Source: Pontibacter indicus (GTDB lineage Bacteria; Bacteroidota; Bacteroidia; Cytophagales; Hymenobacteraceae). Taken from it: DNA of 64,000 nucleotides. The stretch is from the NCBI RefSeq assembly GCF_900156345.1, contig NZ_FTPP01000001.1, positions 1,612,001-1,676,000 on the forward strand, read 5' to 3'. Positions 1 to 7,889 of the stretch are shown here, in pieces (position 1 is the first letter of the stretch; every line of letters starts with the position of its first letter). A program made the translations under genes and the position numbers. The notes beneath the pieces were generated by a model that was given only the letters and a program-made list of their open reading frames with translations, did no database searches and had not been told where the DNA came from.

Positions 1-304
1 ACACATCCGACAGCTCCACCTCCGACTTCAGGCCAAGGTATACGTTGTAGCCAAAAAGCAAGGTATAGCCCACGGGCACCATGTCCGAGGGCACACAGTT
101 GTTCTCGGTGGTAATGCGCTCGGTCGTGATCAGCTTCGTCTCAATCGCCCCGAACACGCTCTTCCGCTCCTGGTTCAGCTGCTCCAATTGCGCGCGAAGT
201 TCGGCCCCGCTTTTCTGCAGACGGTTACGCAGGATTTCATAAGTGCCCCCTTCGAGTTGTACATTTTCGGCAGAAGTGGTAGCGGCGGTATTGGTATCTT
301 CCAT
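1..304 (-). CDS. DNA repair ATPase-type protein, N-terminal fragment
   Basis: The reading frame starts with ATG at 304 and runs off the left window edge, so only about 101 N-terminal residues are visible. They contain the pattern GGTYEILRNRL, then a Leu/Gln/Glu-rich helix, then TENNCVPSDMVPVGYTLLFG. I recall this pattern from the start of very large (about 1600 aa) Bacteroidota proteins annotated 'DNA repair ATPase', whose AAA-type ATPase domain lies further downstream and cannot be seen here. It reads in the same direction as the flotillin and YqiJ-like genes upstream, a known neighbourhood for this family. Two AT-rich genes now separate it from flotillin. Family assignment is by recall of the N-terminal pattern; the repair role is the family name only. 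Confidence 0.65.
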   Translation of the reverse strand, partial: MEDTNTAATTSAENVQLEGGTYEILRNRLQKSGAELRAQLEQLNQERKSVFGAIETKLITTERITTENNCVPSDMVPVGYTLLFGYNVYLGLKSEVELSDV

Positions 305-474
305 GTGGGTGGAGGATTAAATTTTAAATGGTGGTAAGTATTTGGCTCTGGTGAAAGCCAATTGTTTTCACGGCTTATTTTGTACTAGTGGCTTGTTTAA
401 CTTTTGGTATTGGCTGTGGACAAGGTATAAGCTTGCCTAGCTGCTATTCGTTTTGGGAGCTTCACTTTCTATTT

Positions 475-1176
475 TTAGAAAGTATATTTAATAGGGTTTT
501 GGCTCCCTTTTTTCATATAATTGGATAAAGATTGATTTATATATTTATCCCTGATTTCTGGTTCAGCTACACTTCCAGTAAACTCCCAGCGCCTGCCCCC
601 AACATGGTGCCATTCATGTATATTGTAAACTTCTCTAACAAGACCACGATATGCAGCAAAGGCATATTTCGCCAAATTTCTTTTAGGCCCAACAACCCAA
701 GAAGAGCGAGTAGCATTGTATAGTTTTTCATCATCCATGAATCTTTCATAAAGACGATTAATGTTGATGATAATTGAGGGTTCCTCCTTATCTACAGTTA
801 TGACTTGCGCGTCATAATGCTGAATTACTTCAGCTATAGATTTTAATCCCCGCACCCACGAATGATGTCCGTTTACTTCGTTTTTTAAATTCTCCAGTCC
901 TAGTAAGTCGATACAAGCACTTTCAATTTCCAAAGCTTGCTCTTCAGTCAAGCCATGTCTTAAGATATAGTGTTGAACATTGCCAGCTCCAATCTTTCTT
1001 ATTTCATCTAATTTATCAGAGAGTAATTCTGTATCTAAAGCACATTGAACATGATTAAAAATTCGATTGTTTTTGCCTTTGCCTACATAAAATATTTGCT
1101 GCGAAACAGGTTCTTTTAGAATGTAGACATAGTATCCTATTCGTTCACAGACTGCTTGAGTAAATTCTTTTATCAT
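475..1176 (-). CDS. LEM-3-like GIY-YIG domain protein
   Basis: This 233-aa protein begins with a GIY-YIG-like core: YYVYILKEP (about residues 15-23), then IFYVGKGKNNRIFNH (about 28-42). The GKG.nR.f.H signature is that of the LEM-3-like GIY-YIG nuclease subgroup. The C-terminal half has a separate conserved-looking block (W..GPKRNLAKYAFAAYRGLVREVY, then RRWEFTG and a NPIKY end) often fused to this nuclease type. A DNA/RNA cleavage role follows from the family; no substrate is indicated. The gene is clearly AT-richer than the flotillin operon around it, and with the cREC gene it splits flotillin from the ATPase, which suggests later insertion. It could also be inactive, because the GIY-YIG arginine/glutamate pair cannot be confirmed by eye. 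Confidence 0.7.
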   Translation of the reverse strand: MIKEFTQAVCERIGYYVYILKEPVSQQIFYVGKGKNNRIFNHVQCALDTELLSDKLDEIRKIGAGNVQHYILRHGLTEEQALEIESACIDLLGLENLKNEVNGHHSWVRGLKSIAEVIQHYDAQVITVDKEEPSIIININRLYERFMDDEKLYNATRSSWVVGPKRNLAKYAFAAYRGLVREVYNIHEWHHVGGRRWEFTGSVAEPEIRDKYINQSLSNYMKKGSQNPIKYTF

Positions 1177-1334
1177 ATTTTCTAATTGTAACCGATACTT
1201 ATTTATAAAATGAGCATTTAGCTGATAATTTATTAAAGAGGTTTCATAATACTCAAGAATCGGAAAAAGTTACATCTGATAATGCTTGTTTCGAATTCTT
1301 AGCTGGGAGTAAAGAACTATCTTCACAAGCAACA

Positions 1335-1676
1335 CTACTCTCTATTGTCTTTTAGATAGTTTATATAATTTGTCAAAAGACCATTTATTTGCTGTGCCGC
1401 TACAGGATTAGCCGAATGAACATTGAATTTTAATTCAATTAAATCAAGACCTGAATGATAAACTAGCCACTTGGCAGCGGCGTATCCATCAGGAGCTAAT
1501 TCTCCATTTTCTTCCAACCCTAAATCATTATCAAAGCTGATAAAATCAGGTAGTCCATTAATATTAATGTAGTCTACAAATTCATAATAGCTTCTTACAA
1601 CAACAAATTCATCTTCCATAGCCTTACTGTAAACCATGTCGACTGTTCTTATATCATCGAGAAAAAGCTTTTTCAT
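1335..1676 (-). CDS. cyclic-phosphate processing receiver (cREC) domain protein
   Basis: A 113-aa single-domain protein. The start MKKLFLDDIR, the central FISFDNDLG, the GYAAAKWL helix and the late HSANPVA motif together are the diagnostic set of the cREC family, a receiver-fold domain predicted to act on cyclic nucleotide phosphates in RNA repair and conflict settings. It differs from ordinary response regulators by the paired acidic LFLDD start and the HSANP motif. ATG at 1676 fits the family's usual start. It is AT-rich like the neighbouring GIY-YIG gene, 158 bp further along the minus strand. The cyclic-phosphate role is a published prediction for the family; nothing here tests it. Confidence 0.8.
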   Translation of the reverse strand: MKKLFLDDIRTVDMVYSKAMEDEFVVVRSYYEFVDYININGLPDFISFDNDLGLEENGELAPDGYAAAKWLVYHSGLDLIELKFNVHSANPVAAQQINGLLTNYINYLKDNRE

Positions 1677-1692
1677 TGTTAAAATTATACCT

Positions 1693-1746
1693 AACCTCAG
1701 CCCAAACCCCTCTCCTGTTCTCAGAAGAGGGGTTTGGGGTGAGGTT
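1693..1746. terminator. long inverted repeat at the flotillin stop codon
   Basis: Two arms of about 21 bases (AACCTCAGCCCAAACCCCTC and its near complement GAGGGGTTTGGGGTGAGGTT) flank an 11-12 base loop. The right arm ends on the flotillin stop codon (TAA at 1745-1747). On the minus strand it lies directly after flotillin and before the cREC gene, so it may end or attenuate the flotillin transcript. It lacks a clear T run on that strand and also resembles the GC-rich intergenic palindromes elsewhere in the window. Confidence 0.55.
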
Positions 1747-3880
1747 AATTCAGTGAAATAAACGGCTTATCCGCTATACCCATCGCCGTGGCCGTCGTGG
1801 TCAGCTGCTTCAACGTGTTCAGCGTACTTTCGTCGGCGCTGCTCTGCATCATCTTGAGTAAAAGGGCCGATACGCTTAGGTTGCGCACATCCTCCGAGTT
1901 CATGCCGAACTGACTCACAAAGCGCTGCAGGTTCTCGCGGAAGTCCACATGCCCGTCCGAGTTTGGCTGGAAGAAGGTTTCCTTCACGGTGTTGAGCACT
2001 TCGCTGTTGCTTACAAGGCGGTCCATTTGCTTGCCTTTGGTGATGGAGCCCACAATCTGGTCGAAGAACATGGTCTCGCCACCCACGATGTCTATTTTCG
2101 CGGCTTTCAGGGCCTCGGCGATTACTTCGGCCTGCGAGGCGGCAATGTCTTTCTGGATGTGGATGTGCGCCAGTTCGATGGACTTGTCTTTCTCCAGACG
2201 CAGCTTGAACTCCTCGTGCTCTTTGCCCACGCCATCGAGTTTGCGCATGGCTTCGGCTTTCTCCTCTATACCTTTGGCATCGACTGTGAACTTCTCGCCT
2301 ATCACACGGGCCTCTGCCAGTCCGCGTTTCTCTTCCGCTGAAGCCATGTTCTCTACCACGGTGGCCTCGGCTATACCTTTCTCTTTGGTCACTTTGGCGG
2401 TTACCATCCCCAGTTTCTCGTCGGCTTCGGCCTGTGCGTTGGCCTTGGCTTTAATTACCAGCGCCTCCGCTTCGCCCTCTTTCTGACGGGCATGGGCTTT
2501 GGCCTCCATCACCTGCGCTTCCGACAAGCCAATCGCTGCCGCCTGTGCCGCCTCAGCCTCGGCCATGGTTTTGATGGCCTGCGCACGGTTGTTCGCCGAT
2601 ACCTGCTCTGCCTCGGCGTCGATCAGCATTTGCTTGGCACGGAACTCGGCTGCCTGACGGGCCGCTTCAGCACTCTTAATCTCTTTCACCAGCGCCTCTT
2701 CTGCCTCTTTCTCGGCATTCTTGATGGCCACTGATTTCGTACGCTCTGCCTCAGCAAAAGCCTTGGTGTCCTTGATCTTCTCTTCCTCTTCCACCACGGC
2801 TTTCTCCACAGTCACACGCTCACGGATGATGCCCTGGATGTTCTTGCGCTCTTCTTCAATGGCCTTTTCTTTCTCGATCTGTGCCAGTGCCACGATACGC
2901 TCTTTCTCGTTGGCCTCCAGCAAACGGGCCTGCTCTACACGCTCGGTTTCGATGGCGTCAGTACGCTCCTTGCTGCGCTCAGCCACCAAAATCTGGCGGT
3001 CGCGGTTCTGCTCGGCGATCTTCACTTCTTCGTCGGTGGCAATGCGGGCTTTCTCCGCTTTCAGGCGCTCTTCGTGGCGCACTTTCTCCATCTCGGCAAA
3101 CTCACGCGATTTGATGTTGGCAATCTCGCGCTTCTGCTTCTCCTCGTTCTCCGCCAGCTGTCTTTCGAGCTCCAATATGGTTTCCTGCGCCTCTACGTCC
3201 TGCTTCTTGATCGTCTTCTGCTTTTCGCGCTCAATCAGGTTAGCCTGCACTTTCTGCTTGGCCGTCAGGTCGATGATCTTCTTGATACCCTCCGCGTCGA
3301 GGATGTTGTTTTCGTTCAGATTCTGGATCGGCGTCTGCTCCAGGTAGTCGATGGCGCAGTCGTCGAGGATGTAGCCGTTCAGGTCGGTGCCGATGGTCTG
3401 GATGATCTGGCGCTTGAAATCGTCGCGGCTGTTGTAAAGCTCCACGAAGTCGAAATGCTTGCCCACGGTCTTCAGCGCTTCCGAGAACTTGGCGTCGAAA
3501 AGGCTCTCAAGGGCGGAGTGGTCGGAGGCACGCTTACAGCCAATGGACTGCGCCACCTGAATCACATCTTCCGGCGTTTTGTTCACGCGCAAAAAGAAGT
3601 TCACCTTGATGTCGGCACGCAGGTTGTCTTTACAGATAAGGCCTTCGGAGCCGGTTCTGGAAATCACAATCGTTTTGAGCGTAATGTCCATCACCTCCAG
3701 TTTATGAATAACAGGCACCACGAAGATGCCCGAGAACGATACTTTCGTATCGCCTAGACCGGTGCGCACCATGGCCTCGCCTTGGATGGCCTTCTGGTAC
3801 ATTTTGATAACGATGACAATAAAGCCAATGGCGACTACCGCCAACATGATGACGATAGAAAGGGATAAAGATTCCAGCAT
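1745..3880 (-). CDS. flotillin-family SPFH protein (YqiK-like)
   Basis: A 711-aa protein with one N-terminal membrane segment (about residues 5-27, rich in I/V/L), an SPFH/band-7 domain (about 30-200, including the VRTGLGDTKVSFSG stretch), a very long Ala/Glu/Lys-rich coiled coil (about 200-570) and a flotillin-type C terminus ending near residue 711. Flotillins form membrane-anchored oligomeric scaffolds in lipid microdomains. The length exceeds E. coli YqiK (about 550 aa), mainly through the coiled coil. The gene starts 5 bp downstream of the YqiJ-like gene, so the two are almost certainly one transcript, as yqiJ-yqiK are in enterobacteria. Family is firm; the process it serves is unknown. 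Confidence 0.9.
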   Translation of the reverse strand: MLESLSLSIVIMLAVVAIGFIVIVIKMYQKAIQGEAMVRTGLGDTKVSFSGIFVVPVIHKLEVMDITLKTIVISRTGSEGLICKDNLRADIKVNFFLRVNKTPEDVIQVAQSIGCKRASDHSALESLFDAKFSEALKTVGKHFDFVELYNSRDDFKRQIIQTIGTDLNGYILDDCAIDYLEQTPIQNLNENNILDAEGIKKIIDLTAKQKVQANLIEREKQKTIKKQDVEAQETILELERQLAENEEKQKREIANIKSREFAEMEKVRHEERLKAEKARIATDEEVKIAEQNRDRQILVAERSKERTDAIETERVEQARLLEANEKERIVALAQIEKEKAIEEERKNIQGIIRERVTVEKAVVEEEEKIKDTKAFAEAERTKSVAIKNAEKEAEEALVKEIKSAEAARQAAEFRAKQMLIDAEAEQVSANNRAQAIKTMAEAEAAQAAAIGLSEAQVMEAKAHARQKEGEAEALVIKAKANAQAEADEKLGMVTAKVTKEKGIAEATVVENMASAEEKRGLAEARVIGEKFTVDAKGIEEKAEAMRKLDGVGKEHEEFKLRLEKDKSIELAHIHIQKDIAASQAEVIAEALKAAKIDIVGGETMFFDQIVGSITKGKQMDRLVSNSEVLNTVKETFFQPNSDGHVDFRENLQRFVSQFGMNSEDVRNLSVSALLLKMMQSSADESTLNTLKQLTTTATAMGIADKPFISLN

Positions 3881-3885
3881 GTGAA

Positions 3886-4518
3886 TTAAATGGTTTGGTA
3901 AGGTTCTATGAGGTAAAATTTGTTTTCAGCATTGTACTCGAGCACCAGCGCGGTCTCGCCTTTTTGCACGGCAGAGCCCTGAGCGGTTCTGACGTTGAGC
4001 AAGAGCGGCGCTCCCGTGGTTTTGACAGCGGCCTGCCCCATGTCGGTGCCATTGGCTGGCAGCACGACGGTGCAGACCTGCCCGATGATGTTGGCGGCGG
4101 ATTCATGCTCCTTTTCCATGGCGGCAAAAATGCGCACGAAAGGCATGGTCAGGAACTTGGACACAAACAGCGCCGCGATAAAGGACGGAACAAGGTATAG
4201 GAGTCCCAGCAGCGCGTAGTCGTGGTTGAGGTAGTAGTTGAGTAGAATGGAAATTGCCCAGAACGGCAGCGCCAGGAAGGACAGAAAGACCATGAAAGGT
4301 ACCTTGCCCAGGTTAAAAAAGGCAAGTACGGAGTTGAGCCAGGTCACAGCCGAAACACCGTGGGCATCCACTTCGGGCTCCACCTCTACGTCGAAAAAGT
4401 CGAGGTCCAGGAAGCCGAAGATGACCGCTAGCCAGTACAGCATCACAAAGGCGAGCAATGCCGTCGGCAGTATGTTAACCCCAGAAAAAGCAGCTTGTAA
4501 AAGTTCGTTCATAGGCAA
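3886..4518 (-). CDS. YqiJ-like/NfeD-like OB-fold membrane protein
   Basis: A 210-aa protein with three hydrophobic segments (about residues 17-38, 75-97 and 102-125), followed by a soluble C-terminal beta-rich domain (about 143-210: IGQVCTVVLPANG..G.A.V then G...LVLEY) of the NfeD/OB-fold type. Proteins of this kind partner SPFH proteins and are thought to set the assembly or membrane position of the flotillin scaffold. It is the first gene of the minus-strand cluster, 5 bp before flotillin. ATG at 4518 leads straight into the first membrane segment. Function is inferred from family and pairing. Confidence 0.8.
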   Translation of the reverse strand: MPMNELLQAAFSGVNILPTALLAFVMLYWLAVIFGFLDLDFFDVEVEPEVDAHGVSAVTWLNSVLAFFNLGKVPFMVFLSFLALPFWAISILLNYYLNHDYALLGLLYLVPSFIAALFVSKFLTMPFVRIFAAMEKEHESAANIIGQVCTVVLPANGTDMGQAAVKTTGAPLLLNVRTAQGSAVQKGETALVLEYNAENKFYLIEPYQTI

Positions 4519-5041
4519 AAAGCAGGTATAAAAAGTATTGTGCTATAAATATAATAGAATATTCATAACAAAGCATATACTAATCTTCATTTTATGGACA
4601 GATATCTTGGGTCGGTCCTTTTTTCCCGACAGGGTATGCTACCCCCTTTGCAATTATTACGCCCGTTCGGGAGCTGCAGGAACAACCTATCGAAGCATCC
4701 ACTCGTCTACCTATGTTAGGTAATTCAATGTTTACCCATAGAGGAAGAAAAAACCTGCTCCAGCATGTGCTGCATGTCCAGCAACCAGAGCCAGGTAGAG
4801 AAATTACATTAACGCAATGAGCACAATAGGCTATATTTCAGGAGCTATCTGACCTGGTCCAACCCGTAAAAGTCACATCTCTGGCTCTACCGAACAATTC
4901 TGCCAGCATGTAAAAGAATTTCTGCAAGGGCGGCTGCCTGCCGGGCGAAGCTGCCAGTGAACCGTAACGCCCTCAAATGAGCAAACAGGCGTTCCGCAAC
5001 AGAACTGCCATCCATACAAAGTACCCATTCCATCAAAGGCT
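4519..5041. other. gene-poor spacer
   Basis: About 520 bp between the YqiJ-like gene (minus) and the next plus-strand gene. It must hold the promoter of the YqiJ-flotillin transcript, but no convincing box was found. Short frames here (for example 4538-4723) have no recognisable motif and unusual composition, and I do not believe they are genes. No repeat module was seen. Confidence 0.4.
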
Positions 5042-5455
5042 ATGACTTTAAGTAAGGTCTTTTCAGATGAATATGTTGTAGTTGAGGCCAATCCGGAAAA
5101 GGAACTGATTAAGCTTACCTGGTCACAGCACACCAGTGGCCTTCCTCTCCGGGCAGCATTAGAAGAAGCCTTGCAGTATGCGATCCACAACGGAATAAGC
5201 CGCTGGCTGTTCGATATGCGCAAACTATGCTATACCACCATTGCCGACCAAAGCTGGACCACCCATACCTTCTTCCCCGCCTTTGACCAGTGGAAGCGTC
5301 ACAAACTGGCCTGTTTAGTGCCGTCAGACAGATTGGAGCTTCTGCCTGAAAACCTGATACAGGAGGCCATCCAAAACGATTTCCATTTAAGGGATCACTT
5401 TGAACTGGAATTATTCACCGAAATTGAAACAGCCGAGTTGTGGTTGTCTGTATAG
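5042..5455 (+). CDS. hypothetical protein, possible STAS/SpoIIAA-like fold
   Basis: A 137-aa soluble protein without signal peptide or membrane segment. It has an early beta-rich stretch (YVVVEANPEKELIKLTW), a helix (LRAALEEALQYA), then ISRWLFDMRKL, an order seen in the small Bacteroidota proteins loosely placed with STAS/SpoIIAA-like folds. I do not recognise a specific family or active site. The next gene starts 70 bp downstream but has its own promoter-like box inside the end of this frame, so the two are probably separate transcripts. ATG at 5042 is the first plausible start. Confidence 0.65.
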   Translation: MTLSKVFSDEYVVVEANPEKELIKLTWSQHTSGLPLRAALEEALQYAIHNGISRWLFDMRKLCYTTIADQSWTTHTFFPAFDQWKRHKLACLVPSDRLELLPENLIQEAIQNDFHLRDHFELELFTEIETAELWLSV

Positions 5456-5470
5456 CTTCCCGTATCTTTG
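5438..5470 (+). promoter_or_regulatory. Bacteroidota-type promoter for the CAT-like gene
   Basis: A TATCTTTG box at 5463-5470 matches the Bacteroidota minus-7 consensus TAnnTTTG exactly. TTG triplets at 5438-5440 and 5444-5446 lie 22 and 16 bases before it and could serve as the minus-33 box. It sits 56 bp before the ATG at 5526. Confidence 0.5.
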
Positions 5471-5525
5471 CCATTTCCATAGAAAACGTCAGACTGTTCT
5501 GTGTAGCAGCTGACACAGCACTTTC

Positions 5526-6176
5526 ATGCAAGACCGCTACAGCAAAGAGATTATCCCGATCGAAGGATGGGAACGCGAAGAGACTTTCCGCTTTTTCAGC
5601 ACCTTCACCCAGCCCTTTTTCAATGTGCATACCGAGGCGGACATCACACCGCTCTATACCTACTGCAAACGCCACGGCCTGTCGGTTTCGCTCGCCTATA
5701 TGCACGCCACCACGCAGGCGGCCCGACAGGTCGAGAACTTTCTGCTTCGCATCCAGAACGGGCAGGTAGTCCGGTATAGCGGATTGGATGTGTCGGCCAC
5801 TATACTGAAAGACAACAAGCAGCTGGCCTTCACGCATTTTCCTTTTCACGAAAAACTGGCCGATTTCTGTGCCGAGGGCACCGACATCATTGCAGAAGTA
5901 AGAAAGAGCCAAAAGCTTTTCCATGGCCACCAAGGCATCGACCTGCTGCATATGACCACACTGCCCTGGTTCACTTTTAAAGGAATGGAACATGCTTTCT
6001 CGATCGGTCACGAAGAGCCGGGTATACCGAAGATCGGGTATGGGAAACTGGAGATGCGCGACGACCAGGTATACCTGCCCATCAGCATCGGACTGCACCA
6101 CGCCCTGGCCGACGGCTACCACATGCACCTGTTCATGGAAGAATTCGAAAAGGTTCTGAAGCGCTATTCTTTGTAG
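5526..6176 (+). CDS. chloramphenicol acetyltransferase-like acyltransferase
   Basis: A 216-aa protein of usual type A CAT length. The C-terminal HHALADGYH motif (about residues 195-203) carries the catalytic histidine and the DG structural pair of the CAT trimer family, and FFNVHTEADITPLY near residues 36-49 matches the conserved N-terminal region. Family members transfer acetyl or acyl groups from CoA; many chromosomal members in Bacteroidota do not confer chloramphenicol resistance. Nothing here shows that this one does. A promoter-like box lies 56 bp upstream. The next gene on the strand, 163 bp on, is a KAS III-like enzyme, so a joint acyl-transfer role is possible but only inferred. Confidence 0.85.
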   Translation: MQDRYSKEIIPIEGWEREETFRFFSTFTQPFFNVHTEADITPLYTYCKRHGLSVSLAYMHATTQAARQVENFLLRIQNGQVVRYSGLDVSATILKDNKQLAFTHFPFHEKLADFCAEGTDIIAEVRKSQKLFHGHQGIDLLHMTTLPWFTFKGMEHAFSIGHEEPGIPKIGYGKLEMRDDQVYLPISIGLHHALADGYHMHLFMEEFEKVLKRYSL

Positions 6177-6339
6177 ATTTCTACGTATTTATTGCGCTAT
6201 ACCTAAAGCAAGTATTAAACGCAACAATGTTTAAACATTTTCGGCAGATTTAGCTTGCCGTATATAGTGATAACCAATATATTGGGTGATCATAAGATCT
6301 CAAATACGACGCATCTTTCTCACCTTTTAACCAACCAAT

Positions 6340-7413
6340 ATGTGGCGATCCGTTATCACTGGCACCGGCAGTTACATCCCGACCGAAGTCAAAACCAACC
6401 AGGACTTCACCTCTCATAATTTCTACACCGATCAGAACGAACCAATCGGGGTTTGTCCGAATGTAGTGGTAGAGAAATTTCAGAAAATAACAGGTATAGC
6501 AGAGCGCCGCTACGTGGCCTCGCACCTCACGACCTCCGACATTGCCACGCTGGCCGCTGAGGAAGCGATCAAGAGTAGCGGCATCGACCCCGAAACGCTC
6601 GACATGATCATAGTGGCGCACAACTTCGGCAACGTGATCGAGGGGACCATCCAGTCGGATGCCGTGCCGGCGCTGGCCAGTCGCGTGAAGCATAATCTGA
6701 GGATCAAGAACTCCGCCTGCGTGGCCTACGATATCCTGTTCGGCTGTCCGGGCTGGGTGCAGGGCGTGATTCAGGCCGATGCTTTTTTCAAGGCAGGTAT
6801 GGCCAAAAAGGCGCTCGTGATCGGGGCCGAAACCCTCTCCCGTGTCATCGACCTCTACGACCGCGACAGCATGATTTTCAGTGATGGAGCCGGTGCTTCG
6901 GTGGTGGAATACCAGGAAGTGCCCGAGGACGGCAGTGGCATTCTGGCAAGCTGCGCCCGCAGCCATAGTGTGGAGGAGGCCTACTACATCAACATGAACA
7001 AGTCCTATATGCCGGACGGCGACCCGCGGGTGCGCTATATCAAAATGAAGGGCCGCAAGGTATACGAGTACGCCATCAAGCTGGTGCCGGAGGCCATGAA
7101 GGAATGCCTCGACCTATGCGGCGTCGACATCCGGGACGTCAAAAAAGTGTTCATCCACCAGGCCAACGAGAAAATGGACGAAGGCATGATCCAGGCGCTC
7201 TTTAAACTCTACGGCCGTCGCGACATTCCGGAAGACATCATGCCGATGAGCATCCACTACCTGGGCAATAGCTCCGTGGCCACTGTGCCGACGCTATACG
7301 ACATTGTGCGCAGGGGCCAGGATGAAAAGCACGAACTCAACGAGGGCGACATTGTTCTGTTTGCTTCCGTGGGAGCCGGCATGAACATCAACGCGATCTG
7401 TTATCGGGTATAG
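6340..7413 (+). CDS. 3-oxoacyl-ACP synthase III-family (KAS III-like) enzyme
   Basis: A 357-aa thiolase-fold enzyme. The catalytic triad is visible: Cys136 in ILFGCPGWVQG, His273 in FIHQAN and Asn310 in YLGNSS. KAS III enzymes condense an acyl-CoA with malonyl-ACP to begin fatty acid or related chains. The sequence around Cys (FGCPGW rather than the housekeeping AACSGF) suggests a FabH paralogue of the secondary-metabolism/long-chain type, so I withhold the fabH name. ATG at 6340 opens a typical SVITGTGSYIPT start. A strong terminator follows 19 bp after the stop, so it ends its transcript. Confidence 0.88.
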   Translation: MWRSVITGTGSYIPTEVKTNQDFTSHNFYTDQNEPIGVCPNVVVEKFQKITGIAERRYVASHLTTSDIATLAAEEAIKSSGIDPETLDMIIVAHNFGNVIEGTIQSDAVPALASRVKHNLRIKNSACVAYDILFGCPGWVQGVIQADAFFKAGMAKKALVIGAETLSRVIDLYDRDSMIFSDGAGASVVEYQEVPEDGSGILASCARSHSVEEAYYINMNKSYMPDGDPRVRYIKMKGRKVYEYAIKLVPEAMKECLDLCGVDIRDVKKVFIHQANEKMDEGMIQALFKLYGRRDIPEDIMPMSIHYLGNSSVATVPTLYDIVRRGQDEKHELNEGDIVLFASVGAGMNINAICYRV

Positions 7414-7431
7414 CAGAAAGTACTAACCGTA

Positions 7432-7475
7432 ACAGGCAGGCCTCGCTACTGGTAGCGAGGCCTGCCTGTTTTTAC
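7432..7475 (+). terminator. rho-independent terminator after the KAS III-like gene
   Basis: A perfect 18-bp stem (7432-7449 with 7452-7469) with a 2-base loop, followed by a T run to 7473. It lies just after the stop codon at 7413. Confidence 0.85.
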
Positions 7476-7602
7476 TAGCTAGCTATAGTTTTGATTTTGC
7501 GTAACTTGCAGGATCGGGCGCAACAGAAACCCTTGCGGCTTATGCAGTTTTGAAGACGCTGTCGGTTGCCCAGGTTTAACTTTAAAACTACGATTTACCA
7601 AC

Positions 7603-7854
7603 ATGAAGAATTTGCTGCTTTCCTTGAAGCCCAAACTTCAGAGTTACTTTTTCTTTAAGAACTTAAAACCAACCTTGCGGTTTGTGGCCCTGGTCGCCAC
7701 GCCCCTTTGCCTGGTCAACAGCTTTCTGGCAACACAGGATAGCCTCTATTTTTACACAGACTGGGCCACCAGGTTCACAACGAACTTTTTGATTACCTAT
7801 CCGCAGGCAGTGGTGTATGTCAGCCTCATCAAGTGGTTCGATAGCAAGCGCTAA
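7603..7854 (+). CDS. small two-helix membrane protein, DUF2798-like
   Basis: An 83-aa protein with two hydrophobic segments: LRFVALVATPLCLVNSFLA (about residues 25-43) and FLITYPQAVVYVSLIKWF (about 62-79). Length, helix spacing and the FLITYP..VVYV second helix fit the DUF2798 small membrane protein family, whose function is unknown. ATG at 7603 follows a terminator and a 130-bp spacer, so it should have its own promoter. It faces the minus-strand Mut7-C gene with stop codons 35 bp apart. Assignment is by shape rather than any catalytic motif. Confidence 0.6.
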   Translation: MKNLLLSLKPKLQSYFFFKNLKPTLRFVALVATPLCLVNSFLATQDSLYFYTDWATRFTTNFLITYPQAVVYVSLIKWFDSKR

Positions 7855-7889
7855 ACTACCTTCTGGAGCATCTTCATCAACTCCGTTTC

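Noticed and set aside
1949..3757. several 80-227-aa frames opposite flotillin
   Set aside because: They arise from the biased Ala/Glu/Lys coiled-coil codons of flotillin and have no family features.
4538..4723. 61-aa frame in the spacer after YqiJ
   Set aside because: No motif, odd composition and no promoter or terminator support.
5526..6176. Calling the CAT-like gene a chloramphenicol resistance gene
   Set aside because: Only family motifs are visible; many chromosomal members do not act on chloramphenicol and no mobile context is present.
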